Below, piece by piece: positions 26,686 to 35,044 of a DNA stretch of 64,000 nt. The stretch covers positions 1 to 64,000 of the forward strand of contig JAIELX010000116.1 in assembly GCA_019752635.1 (NCBI GenBank), written 5' to 3'. The stretch's first letter is position 1; each line of letters starts with the position of its first letter. The position numbers were made by a program, and so were the translations under genes. Under the pieces are notes generated by a model that was not told the origin of the DNA, ran no database searches, and worked only from the letters and a program-made list of their open reading frames with translations. This stretch comes from Candidatus Obscuribacterales bacterium. Its GTDB lineage: Bacteria > Cyanobacteriota > Vampirovibrionia > Obscuribacterales > Obscuribacteraceae.

Positions 26686-26760
26686 CGGCAAGGCTCCTCG
26701 TCTCCGCGCCTAGACCACGGCGCATCCCTCCGAGCGGCGGTAAACCGCCGCTCGAGCTTC
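26686..26760 (-). repeat. Intergenic structured element, copy B (upstream of nadK)
   Basis: CGGCAAGGCTCC, TCTCCGCGC, GGCGCATCCCTC and GCGGCGGTAAACCGCCGC followed by CTCGAGCTTC. The first hairpin is degenerate here but the second is perfect. Flanks TCAGT (5') and ACTGA (3') can close the element. Lies 3' of the Nudix gene and about 150 bp before nadK. Confidence 0.7.
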
Positions 26761-26800
26761 ACTGAATCCGTGACCATCGGCAGCAACGCGAGTGAAGAGG

Positions 26801-27472
26801 TCAGCTCGCTGCGCTGTTCTTCAGAACGCCGAGCTGCACGCACTCGGCAATGATTTCCCGGTGGGTCGAGAACGGCATCTCGGGGAGCTGGTCCACGAAG
26901 TACGGCTTGGCGTCCTTCGACTCGGGGCCGGGCACGATCACGCCGTCGCACGGCGCGGCCAGATAGAACATCAGCATGTTGTTGCGCCCGGGCGTCATCA
27001 CGACCTTGAGTAGACGCACGATGGTGACGTCCAAACCAGTTTCTTCCTTCGCCTCGCGCTTGGCTGCGACTTCCGGCGATTCGAAGGCGTCGACGAAACC
27101 ACCGGGCAAAGCCCAGCTGCCGATCGCCGGAGCGATACCGCGCTGAACAAGAACAATGCTGCCGTCCGAACGAGGGATCACGGCCACCGCGACGGGAATC
27201 GGATTGTTCCAGTTGATGTAGCCGCAAGAGCAATGCAGACGCTCTTTCTTGCCTTCGACCGGACCGAGCTTCAGCTCGGCTGCACACCAGGGGCAGTGCT
27301 TGAACGCACCGCCGGCAGGCGGCTTCTTAGCAGCGGCGGCCTTGCCATTCAGATTCTGCCGATGCAGAAAGCCCCAGAGCACACACAGCGCAATCTGAGA
27401 AGCAACCAGAAACAAAACGGTCAGGACCAGCGAACCGGATCCGGCCAGGAACGAGAACAGTAGCAAGAACAT
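26801..27472 (-). CDS. Membrane-anchored zinc-ribbon Nudix hydrolase
   Basis: 223 aa. Residues 1-37 are strongly hydrophobic (one long or two short membrane helices). A zinc ribbon follows (CPWC about 60-63, CSCG about 81-84), then the Nudix box GGFVDAFESP...REAKEETGL (about 124-147). The ribbon-plus-Nudix order recalls NADH pyrophosphatase NudC, but the SQPWPFPxS signature of that enzyme is not evident, so an ADP-ribose or NDP-sugar substrate is equally possible. The ATG at 27472 is 5 bp after GGAG. Context suggests turnover of NAD-related dinucleotides. Confidence 0.83.
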   Translation of the reverse strand: MFLLLFSFLAGSGSLVLTVLFLVASQIALCVLWGFLHRQNLNGKAAAAKKPPAGGAFKHCPWCAAELKLGPVEGKKERLHCSCGYINWNNPIPVAVAVIPRSDGSIVLVQRGIAPAIGSWALPGGFVDAFESPEVAAKREAKEETGLDVTIVRLLKVVMTPGRNNMLMFYLAAPCDGVIVPGPESKDAKPYFVDQLPEMPFSTHREIIAECVQLGVLKNSAAS

Positions 27473-27515
27473 GACCAACTCCTAATCCGCAAGGCGGATT
27501 TTCAGATGGAAAACT

Positions 27516-27536
27516 CGGGCGCAAAAGCCGCCCGAA
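27516..27536 (-). terminator. Hairpin after gamma-glutamylcyclotransferase gene
   Basis: TCGGGCG / CGCCCGA arms about 40 bp past the stop at 27575. Confidence 0.55.
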
Positions 27537-27574
27537 CTTGAATCTCGAAATGACGCGACTACCGTCGCACAAGG

Positions 27575-28069
27575 CTACAGCAACGCTTCGGCGGCCACCC
27601 TTCGACTGTCGTCGGGGTCGGACTTGGAACGCTGAGCCTGAATCAAGGCAATGCTCGCAGCCGGAAGCTGATGCTCGATTGCCCCCTGCAACACGAACTC
27701 CTTGTACCAGTGGTACGGGAGCAGTGCTGCATCTGTGTTTGTTGCGATGTAAGCCGTTGCAGCCACCGGTGCGCCGTTCGCGCTCACATCGATGAGGTCT
27801 TCGCGATAGCCGTGCCCGAGACCTTCGGCCGCATCCAGCTTTGCTTTCTCGCTTGTGGCGATGGAAAAGAGCACACCGTAGACTCTGCCGTTGCCGACAG
27901 GCTCTAGATGGCACTTCCCCGATCCGTCCTTGCTCACCTTGCTAAAAGTGAGCTGCTTTCCTTCGACGAATGCCACGCCCAGAGGACGCGCTGAAGGGCA
28001 GCGTCGAGCGAGCCGGCGGGTCAACATGTTCGACCCGTAGGCGAAGTAGAGAAACGTTGGCTGTTGCAT
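27575..28069 (-). CDS. Gamma-glutamylcyclotransferase-family protein
   Basis: 164 aa. YFAYGSNM (8-15) is the conserved substrate-binding loop, and Glu82 in DAAEGLGHGYRE fits the catalytic acid. The family releases 5-oxoproline from gamma-glutamyl amino acids or amines. A GGAGG ribosome-binding site lies just before the ATG. Monocistronic between two hairpins; repeat element copy C lies about 35 bp upstream. Confidence 0.85.
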   Translation of the reverse strand: MQQPTFLYFAYGSNMLTRRLARRCPSARPLGVAFVEGKQLTFSKVSKDGSGKCHLEPVGNGRVYGVLFSIATSEKAKLDAAEGLGHGYREDLIDVSANGAPVAATAYIATNTDAALLPYHWYKEFVLQGAIEHQLPAASIALIQAQRSKSDPDDSRRVAAEALL

Positions 28070-28104
28070 TTCTTCGCCTCCTTCTTCTAGGCGCTACAGC
28101 TCCT

Positions 28105-28185
28105 CGGCAAGCCTCGCTCGCCTCCGCGCGTAGACAATGGCGCATCCCTCCTGGCGGCGGTCCCCCCCCGCTCGAGCTGCGCTTC
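28105..28185 (-). repeat. Intergenic structured element, copy C (upstream of the GGCT gene)
   Basis: CGGCAAGCCTCGCTCGCC, TCCGCGC, GGCGCATCCCTCC and CCGCTCGAGCTGCGCTTC. CAGCTC just before it pairs with GAGCTG at its end. The second hairpin has a run of eight C in place of TAAACC, so it is altered. Between the M28 peptidase stop and the GGCT start. Confidence 0.7.
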
Positions 28186-28229
28186 GAGTTACTCAACAAT
28201 CCGCGTTAGTGCACCCGCGTAAGTACACC

Positions 28230-29210
28230 TTACTTCTCATTCCCCAGCTCTTTCACCAGCCGCTGAACACCGGCGGTGACCAGCGCGAACCGGTCGAAGT
28301 TGAGCTTGTCCAGCGTGTCCTCCATCGTGTGATAGAGGGGGAACCGGAAGTTCGACGTGTCGGTGATCATCAGCGCCGGGTAGTTGAAGAGCCAGAACGG
28401 CAGGTGATCCGAACGAGTTGCGTCCTTCACCCAGTCCGGTGCGGCGACACCTTCGCAGGGGAACTTCGTGTCGCGGCGGAAAAGCTCGACACATCGCCGC
28501 GTGAAGTCGCGCGACGCGGTGTTGCCTACAAATCCGATGAAGTTACCCTTCGTCGGATAGAACAGCTTGAACGGCCAGGGGTACTTCTGGCTGCCCTCGT
28601 CGTCGCTATAGACGCCCATCATCTCCAAACTGAGCATGCCGACGATCTTCTCGCCGCGGTCGTGGCACCGCTTGGCGTAGTCGTAGCTGCCCATGTTGTT
28701 GGTGACTTTGGTTTCTTCTCGCGCGAAGCCGACGAAGCGCAAGCTGCGACGGCAGGGGTGGAAGGCGAATCGGCGCGCCAGATGCAACATCGCAGCGACA
28801 CCGGTAGCGTTGTCGTCCGCACCGGGAGTTCCCGGAACCGTGTCGTAGTGCGCCCCAACAACCAGTACTTCGTTAGGAAGCTCGGTGCCTTCGACGCGCA
28901 CTTCCAAGTTGCGAAGGTCGTAACCTTCGTAGTTGAAAGGCTGCTCGTCGAACCCCGAATAGCCGGCCGCCAGGAATTCCTCGCCGATGTAATCGGCAGC
29001 CTGGTTCAAGCCGGGCATATTGAGAACGCTGCGATCGCCGATCTTCTCAGCGAGCATGCGCACATGTCGTACCAGATGAGTGCGAGTGAGCTTGTCATCA
29101 TCGGTCAGTTCAGGTAGCGGGCCTCGGTACGAGCGCCCGGGCATCCCGACGTAGGGTCGAAAGAAAGGGTAAAGAACGGATGCCAGGACTTTGTCCCATA
29201 ACCGCTTCAT
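28230..29210 (-). CDS. M28-family zinc aminopeptidase
   Basis: 326 aa. Metal-site motifs in order: GAHYD (H121, D123), GADDN (D132/D133), EE (165-166, catalytic), a later SLEMMG and a C-terminal YHTMEDT His. These match the M28 co-catalytic di-zinc fold, which releases N-terminal residues from peptides. The first 20 residues are moderately hydrophobic but not a clear signal peptide, so location is uncertain. The ATG at 29210 is chosen because the upstream TTG-started extension looks non-coding. Confidence 0.88.
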   Translation of the reverse strand: MKRLWDKVLASVLYPFFRPYVGMPGRSYRGPLPELTDDDKLTRTHLVRHVRMLAEKIGDRSVLNMPGLNQAADYIGEEFLAAGYSGFDEQPFNYEGYDLRNLEVRVEGTELPNEVLVVGAHYDTVPGTPGADDNATGVAAMLHLARRFAFHPCRRSLRFVGFAREETKVTNNMGSYDYAKRCHDRGEKIVGMLSLEMMGVYSDDEGSQKYPWPFKLFYPTKGNFIGFVGNTASRDFTRRCVELFRRDTKFPCEGVAAPDWVKDATRSDHLPFWLFNYPALMITDTSNFRFPLYHTMEDTLDKLNFDRFALVTAGVQRLVKELGNEK

Positions 29211-29250
29211 AGCATGACTCTCTTGCAGTTTGCTCTCATTGGGCAGTATC

Positions 29251-30108
29251 TCATGCCTCGGCTGGAGCGGTCCTCTGCAATGGATCGAGTTCAAGAACCT
29301 TTTTCCGCAGAAACTCAGTAGCCTCGGTGTCGTCTGCGGGGAGCTCATCCGTGCTGATCGGTTTGCCGAACACCACAGTAGCGCCTTTGCGGAAAAATCT
29401 TGCAAGAAGGAAGAGAATCGCGAACTGCACCGGCGACGACCATCTCAAGATGCGTTGACCGGGGTATGCGCCGTAGAGCACGTACGTCGGAACGATGTAT
29501 GCCGGACGACCAAGGATCGCAGCGACACGTCGAGTGATCCGCACCGCGCCCTTCTTGAAGGGACGGACGCCACCATCCAGCCAGGCGTAGCCCTCGGGGA
29601 ACATGACCAGGAGCTGCCCGGTCGTCAAAACTTTCACTGCGGCATCAGCAGCGTCGCCACCTTGACCCTTGTTCAGGTTCACAGCAAACGCGCCGCCGGC
29701 GGCAGCCATCAACGCCATCAACCCGCCCCCCGTCTGAAACACACCTTGCGCAGCCATGAAGCGCGCCGGCTTTTCCAGAATCAGGGGGAACAGAAGCGGA
29801 TCGATGAAGTGCCCGTGGTTGGGCGCAATCAGGGTCGGTCCGTCTGTTTTCAGGTTCTCTGCGCCAATCACTCTCACTGCGCCGACTTGCCAGCCAACAA
29901 GGGCCTGGCAGTATCGTCGAGCGAACCAGCGACCGAAGCCGCTTGGAGGATCGGGCAGATAGCCGCTGGTCGCCGCTTTTCTGATGAAGTCTCGCTTCCA
30001 CCAGAGCAGCAATACCAGCAGGAACGCAATAACACCCAGTATTATGAGTGTCAGGATCAAGCGATCTTGTCCTATGTGCGAGCTTATCCGAGCACCGTTA
30101 CGCGGCAC
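29251..30108 (-). CDS. 1-acyl-sn-glycerol-3-phosphate acyltransferase-like (PlsC) protein
   Basis: 285 aa. N-terminal transmembrane helix (about 17-37), NHGHFID at 97-103 (the HX4D catalytic motif) and FPEG near 170. Transfers an acyl chain to lysophosphatidate or a related acceptor at the inner membrane. The start is a GTG with a weak upstream site, so it may be off. A paralogue lies at 30796, separated by one unknown gene. Confidence 0.85.
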   Translation of the reverse strand: MPRNGARISSHIGQDRLILTLIILGVIAFLLVLLLWWKRDFIRKAATSGYLPDPPSGFGRWFARRYCQALVGWQVGAVRVIGAENLKTDGPTLIAPNHGHFIDPLLFPLILEKPARFMAAQGVFQTGGGLMALMAAAGGAFAVNLNKGQGGDAADAAVKVLTTGQLLVMFPEGYAWLDGGVRPFKKGAVRITRRVAAILGRPAYIVPTYVLYGAYPGQRILRWSSPVQFAILFLLARFFRKGATVVFGKPISTDELPADDTEATEFLRKKVLELDPLQRTAPAEA

Positions 30109-30170
30109 TCGGCTATTTGGCGAATAACCGTCGCCACGGGTCTGCGCGAGATAAGGTCTCTACCGCGGAA

Positions 30171-30680
30171 CTAGCGCAACTGGAGCGCAACGTGACAGAC
30201 CCGGCCGGCGCGGAAGAACACTGGCAGCACTTCCACCATGCGCTCAAACGCGAGAGCCTGCAGCACGATTGCCTCGGCAGTCAGCTCCGCGGTGTGTGCG
30301 ACAAGAGCGGTCTGCCCCTCCGGCATTGCGGTGTTGTTGCTTTCCCCCTGAGGCAGCCCACGCTTCTTCTGAGCCTGCATCACGAGCGCCCGTGCCGCCG
30401 CAGTGACCTGCTGCACCGCCGGTGCGGCAAGATCCGGCAGCGCATCAACGCGCTGCATGAAGCTAACTCCCAGCTCAGCATTCACCACAAGGGTGGACTT
30501 TCCAGCGGCCGCACTCGGCGTCTCCATGAGAATCCACAGAGCGTCCACTTCCGCCATGAAGCTAGTCAACATTGACAGCGCCATCTCGGACTGAGGTCCA
30601 CCGCCTGCGATCAGGAAGGCGGACTTGAACGCGGCGACGTACTTCTGCAAGCCAACGATGTGTTCAGCCAAACAGAACAT
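30171..30680 (-). CDS. Hypothetical helical protein between two PlsC genes
   Basis: 169 aa, predominantly alanine-rich helices, with moderately hydrophobic ends but no clear transmembrane segment. No recognised domain. GGGAC lies before the ATG. Same strand as the acyltransferases on either side, 60-115 bp away, so a role in lipid metabolism is a contextual guess only. Confidence 0.55.
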   Translation of the reverse strand: MFCLAEHIVGLQKYVAAFKSAFLIAGGGPQSEMALSMLTSFMAEVDALWILMETPSAAAGKSTLVVNAELGVSFMQRVDALPDLAAPAVQQVTAAARALVMQAQKKRGLPQGESNNTAMPEGQTALVAHTAELTAEAIVLQALAFERMVEVLPVFFRAGRVCHVALQLR

Positions 30681-30731
30681 GTTATTAGTCCCGGCTCATG
30701 AGCAGCCAAGTAATGTGATGGATAGCGCGCA

Positions 30732-30759
30732 CCGACGCCTCGGCGAACCGAGGCGTCGG
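30732..30759 (-). terminator. Hairpin after second plsC-like gene
   Basis: CCGACGCCTCGG stem of 12 bp with a CGAA tetraloop, 35 bp past the stop at 30796. Confidence 0.7.
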
Positions 30760-30795
30760 CGCCGCTTCGCGGGATCAGCGGACGATCCGCCGAAC

Positions 30796-31620
30796 CTATT
30801 TCACAACCAGCGCACCGTCTTCACCGCGCGCGTAAGCCAGCATGCGTTCGATGCGTTGACGCACCAGAGCAGTGGCTTCGCTCGGGTCCTCCGGCAGATC
30901 CTTCACCAGGATCGGTTCACCGATGACGACGATGCCACCGTAATTGGTGACACCCCACCAGCGCCGCAGCGGCGCAAGCAGGAAGTGGGTCCAGTGACGA
31001 TCGCGTACGTCGCGAAGATACAGCAGCGCCATCGGCAGCACTGCCATATCGTCAGCATCGGTCTCTGCCGCAGTGCGATGCGAGATTTTCGCAAAGCCCC
31101 AGCGGAAATCTTCCGGTCGAATCACATTGTCACGCACAAGCTTCCCTTGAGGGAACATGAGCATCTTCGCGACCGGACTCGACTTGAACATGTTGACCGC
31201 CGCATCCACGGCGGCGTCACCACCACCTTTCTTCTCCGGTTCCACCGGGATAGCGCCGGTCCAGGCACCAAGAATGCCCTGGAAACCGCGCAATTGGTGC
31301 GTGTGGGTCATGAACCGAAAGCCGAAGCCCAGTGCGCGCCGGACCATTGCGAAGTCCAGCTCGAAAGTGTGATTTGGCGTGATGAGCAAACGTCCGCGGT
31401 GTCGGCGCGCGTTCTCCGCTCCAATTACTTTGACAGGACCGACACCCAGGAAAAGAAGAAGTCGACTCGCAAAGCCCAGGGTCAACCTGGCGCACCGAGT
31501 CGGCTCAGGTGGCAAGAAGCCACTCTGGCGCATCTTGCGACCTTGCCGAACCCAGTAAGCGACTCGCCACACGAGGTAACACGCTAAGGCGATTACCGCC
31601 CCATACAGCGCCCATTCCAT
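30796..31620 (-). CDS. PlsC-like acyltransferase, paralogue
   Basis: 274 aa. N-terminal membrane helix (2-22), NHTFELD at 83-89 (HX4D) and FPQG near 157 in place of FPEG. Resembles the 29.3 kb gene in order of motifs (VIGAEN before the HX4D block, KGG/KGQGGDAA before FP-G), so the two are probably an old duplication. Acyl donor and acceptor unknown. Confidence 0.85.
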   Translation of the reverse strand: MEWALYGAVIALACYLVWRVAYWVRQGRKMRQSGFLPPEPTRCARLTLGFASRLLLFLGVGPVKVIGAENARRHRGRLLITPNHTFELDFAMVRRALGFGFRFMTHTHQLRGFQGILGAWTGAIPVEPEKKGGGDAAVDAAVNMFKSSPVAKMLMFPQGKLVRDNVIRPEDFRWGFAKISHRTAAETDADDMAVLPMALLYLRDVRDRHWTHFLLAPLRRWWGVTNYGGIVVIGEPILVKDLPEDPSEATALVRQRIERMLAYARGEDGALVVK

Positions 31621-31639
31621 TTCACTGCGTCTCCGTGCC

Positions 31640-32428
31640 GCTTCTCAGCCGTACAACAGCATTTTTCAATCAATGCGCCGTTGCACCTCAGGTCGGACAG
31701 CTACACTCGAACAGAACCCACAGCCTCAACCCGGGCGCATTAATACCGCCAGGCAGATGAGTTTTTTATGCTGCAAAGTGTTCGTGCCGGGTGTTTCGTG
31801 CTGCTGAAGAAGGGTCGGAATAAGACAACACACCATCCCGTACCGGAGGTGGTCTGTTCAATCGATGTAAAGAGACAGCGTTTTATAGATCTGCTTAAGG
31901 ATCCTATGAGATCCTTTAAGCGCGGCGGCTACACCATCAGCCCCCACAGCCCGGGGCGTAGATGAGTGTATTCTTCTCCGAACACTGCGCTGGCAGAGCT
32001 TCCGCGAAGCTCTACTGAGCGCTCATTCTGAGCTACAGCTAATCCCGAGCCGTTTCAGCCCCGTGCGAACAGCGCCACTATATGCGATACCAATCTTGGA
32101 CTGGCCAAGCAGACCGCACAATCACCCTCACCCGGGACGGACTTACACGCACGACGCTGTTGGGGCAGCCACCGGCGAACGTCGCGGCTTGAAGTAACGC
32201 GAGGGCGCGCGGGCGCCCGTGTTGCTCTTCGGATGGGTTGGTGTTCACGCCTACGTCCTGCACCTGGCGGGTCCGAACCTCCAGAACGGGACAGAACGAA
32301 CTACGGCCGCCATGAGCGCGAAAGCAGGACCGGCAGTAACGATTGCCTTTTGGCTCCACCTACTAGGTGTTGGCGTAAAAAAAAAGGAAAGAAATCAAAG
32401 ACGTAGGGAGGATTTTCACAGCGAAAAG
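31640..32428. other. Non-coding stretch with hairpins
   Basis: About 800 bp with no convincing gene. It holds a CTTAAGGATC...GATCCTTTAAG inverted repeat at 31894-31920 and AGAGCTTC-CGC-GAAGCTCT near 31996-32014. Either could be a terminator or small RNA part. No repeat shared with other intergenic regions was noticed. Confidence 0.4.
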
Positions 32429-32462
32429 CCCTCCAACCCATCGTCGCCAAAGGGTGGGAGGG
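32429..32462 (-). terminator. Hairpin after PrcB-like gene
   Basis: CCCTCC-ACCC / GGGT-GGGAGGG stem about 55 bp past the stop at 32518. Confidence 0.55.
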
Positions 32463-32517
32463 TGGAGCCGCTCACGCAGCTCCGTGGTGAATTTGCGCTC
32501 AGTCACACGTACACAAG

Positions 32518-32958
32518 TTACTTGTTCGTCGTGGTCGCGATAAAGTAAACCGGTCCGGTATATCGCGGAACCTTGACGAGATGGTAAGGCGCGGACATGG
32601 CCGCAGTGGTAAACGAGCCGGGCGGCGGATTGTAATTCGTGTAGTACACGTAGGTCGCCCCGTCGCGCCTTTCAACGCGCGTAACGCGAATACTGTACCC
32701 ACCGCTGGATCGCTGGCCCATGAAAACGGCAACGATCATCTCTTTGCGGAAGTCCACGTCCGGAGCAGGAGGCTGAGGTCGCACGTTCGAATGCTTCTTG
32801 TACACCTTCTGCCACCGCGCGTCATCCGAGATGACTTCTCGCGCAGCCGTCGTGATGCCGCTGTTCCAACCGGATTCGACGGTAACCATCGGAATGCCGG
32901 GCTGAAACTGCGGGGATTCCATGGCAAGAGCAGCCATGAAAGAGAGAAGAAGTGACAT
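32518..32958 (-). CDS. Secreted PrcB-C-domain protein
   Basis: 146 aa. A short hydrophobic N-terminus looks like a signal peptide (cleavage perhaps around 12-20). The body matches the PrcB C-terminal family: DFRKEMIVAVFMGQRSSGGY, then IRVTRVE and a NPPPGSF segment. PrcB is a companion of the dentilisin-type surface protease in treponemes; here no subtilisin-like protease is adjacent. GGAAGG precedes the ATG. Confidence 0.75.
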   Translation of the reverse strand: MSLLLSFMAALAMESPQFQPGIPMVTVESGWNSGITTAAREVISDDARWQKVYKKHSNVRPQPPAPDVDFRKEMIVAVFMGQRSSGGYSIRVTRVERRDGATYVYYTNYNPPPGSFTTAAMSAPYHLVKVPRYTGPVYFIATTTNK

Positions 32959-34143
32959 TGGTATTTTCCTTCCGGGCGCGGTTGCGCCGGTGAAACAGGG
33001 GCATGCTAGAGGAGAAACCGGGGTTTGGTAGAAAACCTCCGAAGCGAAAGAAAAAGACTGAGCGTTAACGCAAGCTATGACAAAAGAGCAGTCTCAGTCA
33101 TTCGAGAGCGCGCAAACAGCGAGTTCTCAAGAGAAGATGACTCCGCTTTCGGATGCGTGACATCGCAGTTGCTCAGCTATCAACGCTCGCACAACATATG
33201 TAACCCTCTAAGGTCTGCATCCCCATCGCCTTCAGTGACAATAGTTTCCGCGGTACTCATCTCTCGTCCGATTGAAAAATACAACGCGGCAAATCTGGAG
33301 TTTTTGTGGACATAACTTACACCCAACACGTTAACTCGGCGCGCATCACCCCCGCATAGCCTTATTCAACAACACTCTTCAGGACTCACACCGACGCTTG
33401 CGCAACGGTGCTATGCACAAGACAGTTGTGGAGTTTTTGTGGAGACAACGAAACTCGCTACCTGCGTCAGACTCTTTGATACTGGAGCCGTCCCCACATC
33501 CTTATGTAGCAAAGCATCACAGCAACTCAACTCATTTGCGCAAATGCACACGGATCTGGAGTATTTATGGAGAAAATGCTTAAATGTCGCACATTTTTGA
33601 AAAATCACACTACTCAGTCTATTGCCAAGAGAAGTCCCTTTTCGGCTCATCCTAGAGCGCTTCCCAGAGCCGGCGCACAGCAGAGGGGTTCATTGGATGC
33701 CATGCAGATATATAGGATTGCCAGCTTCGGTAAAATAGGTTCCGCCCTAAACACATAGATTTGGATAATTTATGGAGATCGGCAAAAAGTTTCCAAACAT
33801 TTCAAAGATGCGGTACCGATTAGTCCATTTTGCGATCCTCGTCACGTTGCGCTAAGTTAGCTCATCTTCAGACGAACAAATTCTACAAATTCTTCAAATG
33901 GACCGTTTAGTACTCTTGCTTTTGCTGAATGCCGAAGCGTATGGTCTGAGTTATCTACGTTTTCCGTTCCAGCCAGAGAAATCACACCACTAAGTCCAGT
34001 TCAACAGCAATTACAGCAACCGCAAGCAACTCCTAGTGTGTTGATACCTCGTACAGCCACTCGACTAACGCTCCCGCGAGCCTAATCGAGGTGCGAACGG
34101 AAACCCGTTTCTTAGTTTCAAACAGGCATCGGGCGATCATTTA
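32959..34143. promoter_or_regulatory. 1.2 kb non-coding strand-switch region
   Basis: Transcription diverges here: minus-strand genes to the left, plus-strand genes to the right. It is less GC-rich than the neighbours, has no convincing ORF and carries four spaced copies of a TGGAGTTTTTGTGGAGA-like motif. It could hold regulatory sites, a small RNA or a replication-related region; nothing decides between these. Confidence 0.5.
33296..33778 (+). repeat. Four spaced copies of a TGGAG-T/A-rich-TGGAGA motif
   Basis: Copies near 33296, 33429, 33557 and 33762 (spacing about 133, 128 and 205 bp), all on the plus strand. They share TGGAG, five to six A/T-rich bases, then TGTGGA or TATGGA. Parts resemble degenerate DnaA boxes (the fourth contains TTTGGATAA). 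Confidence 0.5.
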
Positions 34144-34147
34144 ATGT

Positions 34148-34938
34148 TCGCCTCTATCCCAAGAAGAGAGATTCACATGAACTTCACCTTCCTCGGCACC
34201 GGTAGCGCCTTCACGAACGAGAACTTCCAGAGCAACGCCGTCATCGAAGTCAACGGCAAGAAGCTCCTCATCGACGCCGGTGGCGACATCCGCCGCTCCC
34301 TCAAGGCGGCCGGCGTCAACCTGTGGGACCTCGACGGCGTCTACGTCACCCACCTCCACTCCGACCACTGGGGCGGCGCGGAGTTCCTCGCCTACGCCTC
34401 CTTCTTCAACCCCATGTTCGTCGTCAACGGAAAGCGCCGCCGCCTCAAGCTCTACGCCCACCCCACCGTCCGTGAGGGGCTGTGGAACAGCATGAAGGAC
34501 AGCACGGTCCTTCCGGGCAAGAGCGCCACCCTGAACGACTACTTCGACGTCCAGGAGTTCGACGGCGAGTCCTTCCAGTGGGAAGGCGTGCAGTTCGACA
34601 TGGTCAAGACGATCCACTGCCTGGACGACAGCGACCCGATGCCCTGCTTCGGCCTGTCGTGGCGCACCGAGAGCGGCAAGCAGGTGTGGTTCAGCGCTGA
34701 CGCCACCCTCGACCGCGACCAGCCGCTGTTCAACACCGCCGACGTGATCTTCCACGACTGCGAGACCGGCTTCAAGACCGGCGTCCACGCCCACTACGAC
34801 GAGCTGCTCACGCTGCCCGCCAACGTGCGCGCCAAGATCACCAACTACCACTACAACGACGGCCCCAAGGCCGACTGCAAGGCCGCCGGTTTCGCCGGCT
34901 GGGCCGTCCAGGGCGAGAAGATCGCCCTGTAATACGGC
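34148..34938 (+). repeat. Tandem duplication, unit 1
   Basis: Matches 35045-35835 almost base for base, from the ribosome-binding site through the stop of the metallo-hydrolase gene; about four substitutions seen by eye. Confidence 0.9.
34177..34932 (+). CDS. Metallo-beta-lactamase-fold hydrolase, copy 1
   Basis: 251 aa. HLHSDHWGG (59-67) is the zinc-binding HxHxDH motif. A later KTIHC His, SADATL Asp and NYHYND His supply the remaining ligands, as in RNase Z/phosphodiesterase-like members. Cytoplasmic. Predicted substrate: a phosphodiester or ester, not resolved. Extreme C/G third-position bias suggests strong expression. The start at 34177 (not 34144) matches copy 2 and follows AGAGAG. The protein is identical to copy 2 by eye. 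Confidence 0.88.
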   Translation: MNFTFLGTGSAFTNENFQSNAVIEVNGKKLLIDAGGDIRRSLKAAGVNLWDLDGVYVTHLHSDHWGGAEFLAYASFFNPMFVVNGKRRRLKLYAHPTVREGLWNSMKDSTVLPGKSATLNDYFDVQEFDGESFQWEGVQFDMVKTIHCLDDSDPMPCFGLSWRTESGKQVWFSADATLDRDQPLFNTADVIFHDCETGFKTGVHAHYDELLTLPANVRAKITNYHYNDGPKADCKAAGFAGWAVQGEKIAL

Positions 34939-35044
34939 GCGATGACGGGCAAGGATGGCTCGCCCCAGGCAATCTCGACATCAGCCCTGTCAAGACCGAT
35001 TCTTCCTTTCTAAACCCGAGACCAAACGGCGACCCTTAAACGAG

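Noticed and set aside
17482-27472. NAD island as a known phage NAD-reconstitution pathway (NARP1/NARP2)
   Set aside because: Those use ADP-ribose pyrophosphorylation or a NAMPT/NMNAT pair. Here a full Preiss-Handler set is present and no phage structural or replication gene is seen.
33001-34143. CRISPR array
   Set aside because: The repeats are short (about 17 bp), imperfect and unevenly spaced at 128-205 bp, unlike CRISPR repeats.
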